A stretch of DNA of 64,000 nt, taken from ENR-C20 sp942493145 (GTDB lineage Bacteria > Bacillota > Clostridia > Acetivibrionales > DTU013). Numbering within the stretch: position 1 is the stretch's first letter; each line of letters opens with the position of its first letter. The notes under the pieces are model-generated. The model had not been told where the DNA came from, made no database searches, and saw only the letters and a program-made list of their open reading frames with translations. The DNA is taken from NCBI GenBank assembly GCA_942493145.1, contig OW818679.1, positions 4,278,001-4,342,000 on the forward strand. Reading direction: 5' to 3'. A program made the position numbers and the translations under genes. Positions 57,578 to 64,000 of the stretch are shown here, piece by piece.

Positions 57578-57595
57578 TGTCACGTTTTCGTGACA
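57578..57595. promoter_or_regulatory. Candidate operator, perfect palindrome
   Basis: TGTCACG (57578-57584), tttt, CGTGACA (57589-57595), in the 153-bp divergent region between the XRE regulator and the 57673 operon. A TTGACA at 57605-57610 looks like a -35 but lacks a clear -10. The symmetry suits a dimeric regulator. Confidence 0.55.
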
Positions 57596-57672
57596 GAGCA
57601 GTCATTGACAAATAGGCTAAAATGCTTGTTTGTTCAAAAGTCTGCAGGTATATTTAGATAGAGGTGTTGCGC

Positions 57673-57978
57673 ATGGATGAAACTCACGTAAAGGTTAATT
57701 TAAAAATTAAAACTGGTTTCTTTAAGACGGAGCCAGCTGTTTTGCTGCTGCAACAGCAATCAATGAAGCTCATTTCCGTAAATAATGTGACAATTCCAGA
57801 AGAGGTAATTGACTACAGCAGTATTAAAACCATCTGCATTACCGACGGTAATCCTGCGGAGCTGGAAATCAGAACAGATAAAGCTGCAATTATTGGAACT
57901 TTTTCCAAATCAGCCGACATTGGCGAAATAGTTAAAATTCTTAAGAAGATTTTTGATATAAGATTTTTGTATATTTAA
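57673..57978 (+). CDS. Small protein, PH-like domain (uncharacterised)
   Basis: 101 residues, no signal or membrane segment. The pattern HVKVNLKIKTGFFKTEPAVLLLQQQSMKLISV... IKTICITDGNPAELEIRTDKAAIIGTFSKSADIGEIVKILKKIF (strands then a final helix) resembles bacterial PH-like folds. No specific role known. First gene of a tightly packed operon; ATG chosen with GAGGTG six bases upstream. Confidence 0.65.
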   Translation: MDETHVKVNLKIKTGFFKTEPAVLLLQQQSMKLISVNNVTIPEEVIDYSSIKTICITDGNPAELEIRTDKAAIIGTFSKSADIGEIVKILKKIFDIRFLYI

Positions 57979-57999
57979 AGAATTGGAGCGGGGGCTTTT

Positions 58000-58671
58000 A
58001 TGAATTGTAGAAACTGTGGGTCAAATATATCAGAAAAGGCAAATTTCTGTAACGCATGTGGCATGACTGCGCCTAAGGGGACAGGAAATATTGCAGGGTT
58101 GGCAGGTTTTTCTCCGAGAATCAATGACCCTGCCTTTGAAAAATATATTAAGAATACTAACAGATGGGCGTGGTTGTTTTCAATAATCATCGCTATTGCT
58201 GCTGTTGTCGGATTTTTCATCTATGGGGAGACAAGTTCAGAAATGGAAAACCCGGAGGCGCTGTATATAGGCCTTGGCATTGGTGGGATGTTTTTGGTTA
58301 TTGCATTGCTTACGGTATTGGGCAGGAAAAAGAGCACGACCTGGGATGGCACTGTTGTTGACAAGAGAGTTCAGCAAAAGCGTCGCAAGAAACACTCGGG
58401 AGATGACGACTATTATTGGTCGGACTATACGGAATTCACTGTTTATATACGCAGTGACCGGGGGAAGACGGAAACAATAAGTGCAGAAGATGACGACACC
58501 AAATACAATTATTACCGGATCGGCGACAGAGTACGTCACCATGCAGGTATAAACTCCTATGAAAAATTTGATAAGTCCGGGGATGCAATAATTTTTTGCA
58601 ATGCCTGTGCCAGCCTGAACGATATCCATGAGGATTACTGCTTTCGCTGCAAATGTCCGTTACTTAAATGA
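58000..58671 (+). CDS. Double zinc-ribbon membrane protein
   Basis: 223 residues. Zinc ribbon at the N-terminus (CRNCGSNISEKANFCNACG, 3-21), two membrane segments (~53-73 and ~88-107), a beta-rich domain (~115-190) with WDGTVVDKRVQQKRRKKHSGDDDYYWSDYTEF and GDRVRHHAGINSYEKFDKS, and a second Cys-pair motif at the C-terminus (CNACASLNDIHEDYCFRCKC). Seems to be a membrane-tethered protein with Zn-binding ends, function unknown. The middle domain is DUF3592-like in pattern. SD ggagcgggg. Confidence 0.68.
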   Translation: MNCRNCGSNISEKANFCNACGMTAPKGTGNIAGLAGFSPRINDPAFEKYIKNTNRWAWLFSIIIAIAAVVGFFIYGETSSEMENPEALYIGLGIGGMFLVIALLTVLGRKKSTTWDGTVVDKRVQQKRRKKHSGDDDYYWSDYTEFTVYIRSDRGKTETISAEDDDTKYNYYRIGDRVRHHAGINSYEKFDKSGDAIIFCNACASLNDIHEDYCFRCKCPLLK

Positions 58672-58738
58672 ATAAACCGGAAGCCGGTTACTTACCTATT
58701 ATCAATCAGAGGATACATAAATCAGGAGGGGCAGTGTA

Positions 58739-59302
58739 ATGGCGGTCAGGGACGAGTTGAGTGAAAAAATTGAATGGTCAATGAGGGTTCCCATATTCCG
58801 CAATGCCACTATTCTGAAGCAGCTGGGAATAGCCATAGGTATCCCCTTCGGGTTGGTGGTAGTAGTGTTGCTGGTTTCATCAGGAAAATCAATATATGCA
58901 TTATATGCCTCAGGCCTTATTGCAGCACTTTTCCTGCTTACATATCTGTTCATCATGATCGTGTGGGGCGGAAAATATGATGTAGGGTTTGTCATTGATA
59001 AAAAAGGTATTCGTTGCTATACAAAGGAAGGACAGGTCAGGAAAAACCGGATTATAAATGCTTTAACTGTAGTGCTGGGACTTCTTTCGGGGAAACCGGC
59101 TGCGGCAGGAGCAGGTATTCTTGCCCAGTCCAGGCAGGATGTATTGGTAAAGTGGAAAAACATTAGAAAAGTAAGATACAATCCCAAGAGCCATGAAATC
59201 ATGATAAAAGGCGGCTTCGCAGAGAATATCGCACTCTTCTGTACAGCGGAGAATTACAAAGAGGTGGAAGCAATATTGTTTTCAAAATATGGGGGTGGTT
59301 AA
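58739..59302 (+). CDS. Membrane protein of unknown function
   Basis: 187 residues. Two membrane segments (~35-58 and ~62-82), then a soluble beta-rich part: YDVGFVIDKKGIRCYTKEGQVRKNRIINAL, a Gly/Ala stretch LLSGKPAAAGAGILAQSRQDVLVKWKNIRKVRYNPKSHEIMIKGG resembling a PH-like/YcxB-type fold. AGGAGGGG seven bases before the ATG. The stop overlaps the next SD. Confidence 0.65.
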   Translation: MAVRDELSEKIEWSMRVPIFRNATILKQLGIAIGIPFGLVVVVLLVSSGKSIYALYASGLIAALFLLTYLFIMIVWGGKYDVGFVIDKKGIRCYTKEGQVRKNRIINALTVVLGLLSGKPAAAGAGILAQSRQDVLVKWKNIRKVRYNPKSHEIMIKGGFAENIALFCTAENYKEVEAILFSKYGGG

Positions 59303-59722
59303 ATGGCAAAGGCCAGAACAGGTAATGCATTTGCGCGCATATTAATTTCACTTATAGGAGCGGCATTAATCTTTTGGGGTGTAGCCACCGCGGCATTAGG
59401 CTTTATTGGGGAAAGAGAAACTGCAATTATTACCGATATAAGGCGCGAGGGCGGAGCGCGAAAGGATGCCAAGCCTGGCAGATATACCTATAATATTGGA
59501 TATACCTTTCAATTGGATGATGGCAAAAATATAAATGGGGTTACCAAGAGAATAGGAGATTCCATATACCTGAAGGCTGATGGAAAATCAACAGCGTCGG
59601 TTCGATACCTTTCCTTTTTCCCTTATATCAACGCACTTGAACAGGATACCGGGCTGGGGTTCGGACAACTTATCTATATTGCTGCAGGGGGATTTTTGAT
59701 TGTGGTGATGAATAGACGGTAA
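59303..59722 (+). CDS. Membrane protein, DUF3592-like
   Basis: 139 residues: membrane segment ~10-32, an extracytoplasmic/soluble beta domain (TAIITDIRREGG... YTYNIGYTFQLDDGKNINGVTKRIGDSIYLKADGKSTASVRYLSFFPYINALEQDTG), and a C-terminal membrane segment ~118-136. The layout and motif spacing match DUF3592-type proteins. Starts directly at the end of the previous gene (TAAATG). Confidence 0.65.
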   Translation: MAKARTGNAFARILISLIGAALIFWGVATAALGFIGERETAIITDIRREGGARKDAKPGRYTYNIGYTFQLDDGKNINGVTKRIGDSIYLKADGKSTASVRYLSFFPYINALEQDTGLGFGQLIYIAAGGFLIVVMNRR

Positions 59723-59790
59723 TGCGCGCTGTTTGTCGCTGATAGGGTGTAAAATTGATAGCATATAAAAATGAGTGAGGAGGAGATAAG

Positions 59791-62085
59791 GTGACATTTG
59801 CAGAAGCGAAGGTGGAATACTGTCGGATTAAAAACCTGCTCAAAGACAACAGAATTTCGCATGAAGAGTATATGGGCAGAATAAATGATTTAAAAATCCA
59901 GGATGAGGCCGGCAATTGGTATCAGATCAATGAGGCCGATGGTTCATGGATGCTCTGGGACGGACAGGCATGGACAAGCTATAGCGTTCCGAAGGTGAAA
60001 GGCAGGGAGGCAGTGGTGTCTGGTGCGCCTGAATCGCTGTGGAAATTGCTGGTGAGTATGGTAAAAGGTTTTTTTCACAATATTCCCAAGGCCATTATAT
60101 TTCAATTGATAAAACTGGGTGCCGTTTTCCTTGTTGTATTTTTTATTCACGCATATCTTTTGGTAGTCAGGAATGAAGGCTTCAATGTGGATTGGAACAA
60201 TCCGTACGCTGCCATAACAAAGCTAAAAGGTGTGGATTTTGCTGTATCTGCATTTTGGGGTTTCTTTGCATTTTTTCTTACTGTTCTTTTAACAAGGGTA
60301 ATAAAAGGTCCCGTAAAATTTATTAAAGAAATTGCTACAACGCCGGTGTATATTTTCAAAAGCTTCAAAGAATCGGGATTGGCAGGATTGACAGCCCTGC
60401 TTGGTGGAATGGCTCTTGGGCTGCTATCATTTATTCTGATTAAAAGCCCATATCTGTTTGTGCTGTATGCGCTTATGATAATTCTCTCTCTCACAAAACA
60501 GAAAAAAGGAATGCTTCTTCTTGCACTCAAACTTGCATGGCAGGACTGGCATCGTTCCTTCAAAACAAAGAAATTTGGACAGAAACCGGATATTGGTGCA
60601 ATGAGCATTTTCATCCTTGGCATCAGTATTGGAATGCTGATTGTTCCAAATCTTCCGTTAAAGCCCTATAGCCCTTTCGTGGTGGCTGCTTTGATGATTG
60701 CATTATCCATCTTGCTGAGGACCAAAAAAGTATCGCCATCAGCTGCAATGATGGTTTTATCGTTCTTTGCCTTTAATTTGGTTTTATTCAGATATCAGGG
60801 GGTTTTCGCCGATGATGTCGGCTGGGTTGAAGGAGGGGGTACTCTGGGTGGTGTACTGAAAAGTCCGGGAGTCGGCAAAGCATTGGCCAGTGGACTTGGC
60901 CCTGGTGCGGCAGCTGCGGCTGGAACCCTTGTGGGCAGCTTTGTGCCGGAGGTTGAGGTTCCTGTTGACGACGCGGGTACGGAAGCTGCTGACCTGGAAT
61001 ATGGATTGGATGCGGATGATCCTGAAGGTACAGTTATCCATAAGAATCCGGATGGTTCCATTGTAAAAGAATTCCCTGACGGAACAATTGCTGTGAAGCA
61101 TCCGGACGGCAATATCACCATATCATGCCCGGATGGAACTACAGGTATCCGTTATCCTGACGGAACCGAACATATCACAAATCCTGACGGGTCAGTACAA
61201 ACAAATTATCCAGATGGGACAGCTGAAAGAACAGACCCTGACGGAACTGTCGTTAAGCTTGGCCTGGATGGGGTTCAGACAATTTATAGTCCTGACGGAA
61301 CATATGCAAAGGTATACCCTAATGGAGACTTTGAGTTTAGTGAACCGGACGGCTCATACAAGGTTTTGGATCCGGATAACAACGTAATTAAGGCAGGTAA
61401 TGCCGAAGGGTATACAATGGATTTCAACCCGGATGGAACACAGGTTATGCATTCGCCTTATGGAGGCAGTGTAACTGTAGACGATGACGGTAATTTAATC
61501 AAAGGATCTTTAACCAATAAGGATGGTACTGAGTATACTTTTGACGGGGATAAAATTAATGCAAAGTCACCTGACGGTTCTACTTTTGAATTGGATAAAG
61601 CCAATGGGACAATGACAGTTAATGGCAGCGATGGTGCAAAGCTGAATGTAAATTCCAATACAGGCGAGGTGGATGCGAGTTTCCCGGATGGAACCCACCT
61701 GAAGGTTGACAGCTCCGGCAATGTGTCAGGGTATGACGCGGAAAGCGGACTGGAATTCAAATTGAACAAAGACGGAACTGCATCTGTCTGGGATAAAGAT
61801 GGGAATTCACTCAACTGTAACTCTGATGGAAGCGGAGAATTGAAATATGCCAATGGGGTCACCATTTCCCAGCAGTCCGATGGAACAGCAGTATTGAAGC
61901 TGCCTGACGGGCGAGAATTGACGGCCAACACTGACGGGACCCATGTTATGAACGCACCGGATGGCACTGAAGCGGTCAGGAGTGCCGACGGGTCCGTTGT
62001 TATTACCAAGCCTGACGGTACAGTAGAAAACTACAATGCCGGGGAGTTTGAAAAAATGATCAAAATGAAGAATCCGGAGGGTTGA
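59791..62085 (+). CDS. Large membrane protein with PDGT beta-repeats (TCP10/CPAP G-box-like)
   Basis: 764 residues. N-terminus has a short helical unit (1-32) and a WYQINEADGSWMLWDGQAWTSY motif (~42-63). Membrane region of about eight segments (~85-370). A Gly-rich linker (~345-390) precedes a repeat domain from ~409 to 750: many ~8-11-residue units of the form PDGTxxxxxP with alternating strands (NPDGSIVKEF, PDGTIAVKHP, PDGTTGIRYP). These look like the G-box (T-complex 10 C-terminal) repeats of CPAP/SAS-4, which form a free-standing single beta sheet. Probably extracytoplasmic. GTG start, GGAGGAG five bases upstream. Function unknown. Confidence 0.7.
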   Translation: MTFAEAKVEYCRIKNLLKDNRISHEEYMGRINDLKIQDEAGNWYQINEADGSWMLWDGQAWTSYSVPKVKGREAVVSGAPESLWKLLVSMVKGFFHNIPKAIIFQLIKLGAVFLVVFFIHAYLLVVRNEGFNVDWNNPYAAITKLKGVDFAVSAFWGFFAFFLTVLLTRVIKGPVKFIKEIATTPVYIFKSFKESGLAGLTALLGGMALGLLSFILIKSPYLFVLYALMIILSLTKQKKGMLLLALKLAWQDWHRSFKTKKFGQKPDIGAMSIFILGISIGMLIVPNLPLKPYSPFVVAALMIALSILLRTKKVSPSAAMMVLSFFAFNLVLFRYQGVFADDVGWVEGGGTLGGVLKSPGVGKALASGLGPGAAAAAGTLVGSFVPEVEVPVDDAGTEAADLEYGLDADDPEGTVIHKNPDGSIVKEFPDGTIAVKHPDGNITISCPDGTTGIRYPDGTEHITNPDGSVQTNYPDGTAERTDPDGTVVKLGLDGVQTIYSPDGTYAKVYPNGDFEFSEPDGSYKVLDPDNNVIKAGNAEGYTMDFNPDGTQVMHSPYGGSVTVDDDGNLIKGSLTNKDGTEYTFDGDKINAKSPDGSTFELDKANGTMTVNGSDGAKLNVNSNTGEVDASFPDGTHLKVDSSGNVSGYDAESGLEFKLNKDGTASVWDKDGNSLNCNSDGSGELKYANGVTISQQSDGTAVLKLPDGRELTANTDGTHVMNAPDGTEAVRSADGSVVITKPDGTVENYNAGEFEKMIKMKNPEG

Positions 62086-62086
62086 C

Positions 62087-63424
62087 ATGGATATTTCACG
62101 TTTTGCTGAAGCGGTGAAGGAATTTACAGATAAAGAAAAGCATCTGAAGGATATGAATTTACAGGTATCTGCTGCGAAGGCCCATAGTGCTGATCTTCAT
62201 AAGAAGAAAGCGGAGGCGGAAGCGGCAGGCAGAGCTAATTATGACAAGATAAGCTCAATTGCGCAAGCCCAGAAAGCAGGATCAGGCCTTGTAGACCTTG
62301 CAGCGGTTCAAATGAAAAAGAAAAACGCTGTTGCAAAAGGTAATATGATCAAAAAGTTATTGTTTCAGATTCCTACGGCCAACGGGCAAAAAAAAGCTAA
62401 AAGCTTGAAAAACTTATTTACCCTGTTGTTACCGGCAATTCTCTGCTCCCTGCTTATTACCGGCTGTGGAGAAAAAGAGAAAACAGTAACGGTGTATACC
62501 TCTGTGGATAGAAATTTCTCCGAGCAAGTGTTCAAGGATTTTGAAGCCAAAACAGGGATCAGGGTCCTGGCCGGGTATGACACTGAAGCGAGCAAAACTA
62601 CGGGAATGGTCAACAAGCTGGTGGAGGAAGCAGCGAATCCAAGGGCTGACGTATTCTGGAACGGGGAATTTTCCCAGACCATAATGCTTAAGGGTAAAGA
62701 TGTATTGACACCATACAAATCAAAGAGCGCAGACAGCATCCCGGACAAGTACAAGGATGGCGAAGGTTACTGGACTGCCTTTGGTGGAAGGGCCAGATGT
62801 ATTCTTGTTAATACGGAGCTTTTAAAGGAGGAGGATTACCCCTCCTCATACAGCGACTTTTTGAATGATAAATACCCCGCAGATAAGATCGGCATGGCTT
62901 ATCCCCTGTTTGGAACTACAGCCACACATGCTGCAGCCATATATGCTTTCCGCGGGGAGGAAAAAGCCGGGGATTTCTTCCGAAAGCTTTATGAAAGGGG
63001 CATCAGGATTGTTGATGGAAATGGTGTGGTACGGGATCTCGTGGTAGACGGACAACTGATTTTTGGAATTACTGACACCGACGATGCACTGGGCGCGGTT
63101 GAGAAAGGAGCCAAGGTGAGCATCATTTTCCCCGATCAGGGAGAAAACGATGAAGGCACCCTCATTATTCCCAATACGGTTGCCATGGTTAAGAAAAAGC
63201 AGCAAAACGACAATGCAAAGGTGTTCATTGATTACCTTCTGAGTGAGGAAACGGAGAAATACCTTGTTGAAATAGGATGGATTCAGGCACCTGTAAGGGA
63301 TATTGATGTAGAATCTGCAGGAATTGACCTTGGCGGCATCAAAACACTGGATGTATCGCTGGATGATGTATATGATCAGCTGGAAAAGAGCATAGCTGCC
63401 TTAAAGGAAATATATATCCGATGA
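62087..63424 (+). CDS. ABC transporter substrate-binding lipoprotein fused in frame to a coiled-coil N-terminus
   Basis: 445 residues. Residues 1-~85 are a Lys/Ala/Glu helical region. An A8 run (62388-62395, codons 101-103) lies next. From Leu107 the sequence reads as a lipoprotein signal (KNLFTLLLPAILCSLLITGC, Cys127), then a family-1 solute-binding protein with VTVYTSVDRNFSEQVFKDFEAKTGI, RADVFWNGEFSQTIML and GWIQAPVRD: the type for Fe(III) or 2-aminoethylphosphonate. An extra A in the run would give a TAA stop at once (GQKKS-stop), leaving a separate SBP gene starting at TTG 62405. So this is either a true fusion or two genes joined by an indel or slippage. The permease follows with an ATGA overlap. 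Confidence 0.8.
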   Translation: MDISRFAEAVKEFTDKEKHLKDMNLQVSAAKAHSADLHKKKAEAEAAGRANYDKISSIAQAQKAGSGLVDLAAVQMKKKNAVAKGNMIKKLLFQIPTANGQKKAKSLKNLFTLLLPAILCSLLITGCGEKEKTVTVYTSVDRNFSEQVFKDFEAKTGIRVLAGYDTEASKTTGMVNKLVEEAANPRADVFWNGEFSQTIMLKGKDVLTPYKSKSADSIPDKYKDGEGYWTAFGGRARCILVNTELLKEEDYPSSYSDFLNDKYPADKIGMAYPLFGTTATHAAAIYAFRGEEKAGDFFRKLYERGIRIVDGNGVVRDLVVDGQLIFGITDTDDALGAVEKGAKVSIIFPDQGENDEGTLIIPNTVAMVKKKQQNDNAKVFIDYLLSEETEKYLVEIGWIQAPVRDIDVESAGIDLGGIKTLDVSLDDVYDQLEKSIAALKEIYIR

Positions 63425-64000
63425 AGAAGGCGTTAAAAATAGCGCCTTACTTTGCCGTAGGGATATTTCCGGTTTTATTGCTTGCATTGAAAGCCGGCAA
63501 GGAAATACTGGAAGACAGAAGCATTCTCATTGGCATATTTACCTTGCAACGAGAAGGGCTTCTGCTTTTAAAAACCCTTGCGTATTCTGGTTCGGTTGCT
63601 GTAACGACTACTTGTGTAGGAATTTTAGCTGCTGTTTTTATATGCGGCCCCGGCAGAACACTTTTTACCAGGTACAAATGGGTTGTTTTTCTTTCGCTGC
63701 CTATTCCAGGCTGCATACACTCCCTTGCGTGGCTCAGATGGAATGGGATTCTCAACGATACAGGGTTCATCAGTTCTCTGTCGAGGGGATGGCTCATGAG
63801 CTGGTTTGTTCACAGCATGGCACTTCTTCCGGTTGCCGTTTTAATAACAGCCGGTGGCGTGTTTCTGCTCAACAAGGAACAAATCAGGGCGGCTCAGCTT
63901 CTTGGCAGCGATACCGTATTTTTGATAAGATTACTGCCAGGATATCTTAAGCCGCAGATATTGGCCTCTTTGGCTATAGTTTTTCTATTGACAATAAATG
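63421..64000 (+). CDS. ABC transporter permease, partial (runs off the window)
   Basis: At least 193 codons without a stop. MKKALKIAPYFAVGIFPVLLLAL opens the first membrane segment, followed by LKTLAYSGSVAVTTTCVGILAAVFICGPG, FLSLPIPGCIHSLAWLRW, and AAQLLGSDTVFLIRLLPGYLKPQI, the EAA-type loop of binding-protein-dependent permeases (Fe(III) FbpB-like). ATG overlaps the TGA of the binding-protein gene. Confidence 0.85.
   Translation, partial: MKKALKIAPYFAVGIFPVLLLALKAGKEILEDRSILIGIFTLQREGLLLLKTLAYSGSVAVTTTCVGILAAVFICGPGRTLFTRYKWVVFLSLPIPGCIHSLAWLRWNGILNDTGFISSLSRGWLMSWFVHSMALLPVAVLITAGGVFLLNKEQIRAAQLLGSDTVFLIRLLPGYLKPQILASLAIVFLLTIN

Noticed and set aside
57605..57633. Sigma-A promoter starting with TTGACA upstream of 57673
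   Set aside because: No -10 hexamer at 16 to 18 bases; only a -35-like sequence.
61018..62040. Assembly artefact or RHS toxin repeats behind the PDGT repeats
   Set aside because: The units vary in sequence and stay in frame, and there are no RHS core or toxin motifs.

Overview
The window reads as the chromosome of an endospore-forming, S-layer-bearing, low-GC Gram-positive of the class Clostridia. The evidence is: SLH-domain S-layer-type proteins with Gram-positive signal peptides; a cwlJ-gerQ-type germination pair and an alpha/beta-type SASP; a WalRK-YycH-YycI envelope-stress operon; AGGAGG-type ribosome sites with frequent GTG/TTG starts; and TTGACA/TATAAT promoters. An affiliation with SLH-bearing cluster III clostridia is a guess. 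Many CDS starts below were moved to match a Shine-Dalgarno (SD) sequence.

Layout. 1-3868: end of an rRNA operon (tRNA-Ala, structured spacer, 23S, 5S, terminator). 4138-7749: nadA-nadB-nadC, followed by a terminator and a cluster of DnaA boxes (7814-7950). 8025-11356: membrane-anchored lipase-like protein, CBS-pair protein, and a sporulation group (gerQ-like, cwlJ-like, SASP). 11357-14726: long regulatory region with two promoters, a WalR-type box and RNA hairpins, then a 928-codon S-layer-type gene. 14888-45386: about 30 kb of surface-glycan genes: O-antigen-ligase-type polymerase/ligase, all four dTDP-rhamnose genes, Wzm/Wzt exporter, a double methyltransferase with coiled coil, several glycosyltransferases, an LTA-synthase/sulfatase-like protein, an AlgX/AlgI-like O-acetylation pair on the other strand, an IS21-family remnant, a translationally tight GtrB/NeuD-like/BKACE/WecE cassette, and an initiating phosphoglycosyltransferase. 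45465-50179: two convergent SLH-protein genes sharing a bidirectional terminator. 50430-55940: walR, walK, an extra secreted protein, yycH, yycI. 55984-64000: an XRE-type regulator divergent from an operon of uncharacterised membrane and zinc-ribbon proteins, a large protein with PDGT-type repeats, and the start of an iron(III)- or phosphonate-type ABC transporter that runs off the window.

How it fits together. The 11.8-45.4 kb block has the composition of an S-layer glycosylation or secondary cell-wall polymer locus: S-layer gene, ligase-like membrane protein, rml genes, Wzm/Wzt with a C-terminal cargo domain, methyltransferase terminator candidate, and WbaP-type initiator. The WecE aminotransferase draws dTDP-4-keto-6-deoxyglucose from RfbA/RfbB. 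An acyltransferase and a beta-keto-acid cleavage enzyme are coupled to it, which suggests an unusual N-acylated amino sugar. WalR-type boxes lie upstream of the S-layer gene and inside the wal operon, hinting that WalRK ties S-layer synthesis to wall homeostasis.

Everything here comes from reading sequence by eye. Family assignments rest on recognised motifs, not on searches.
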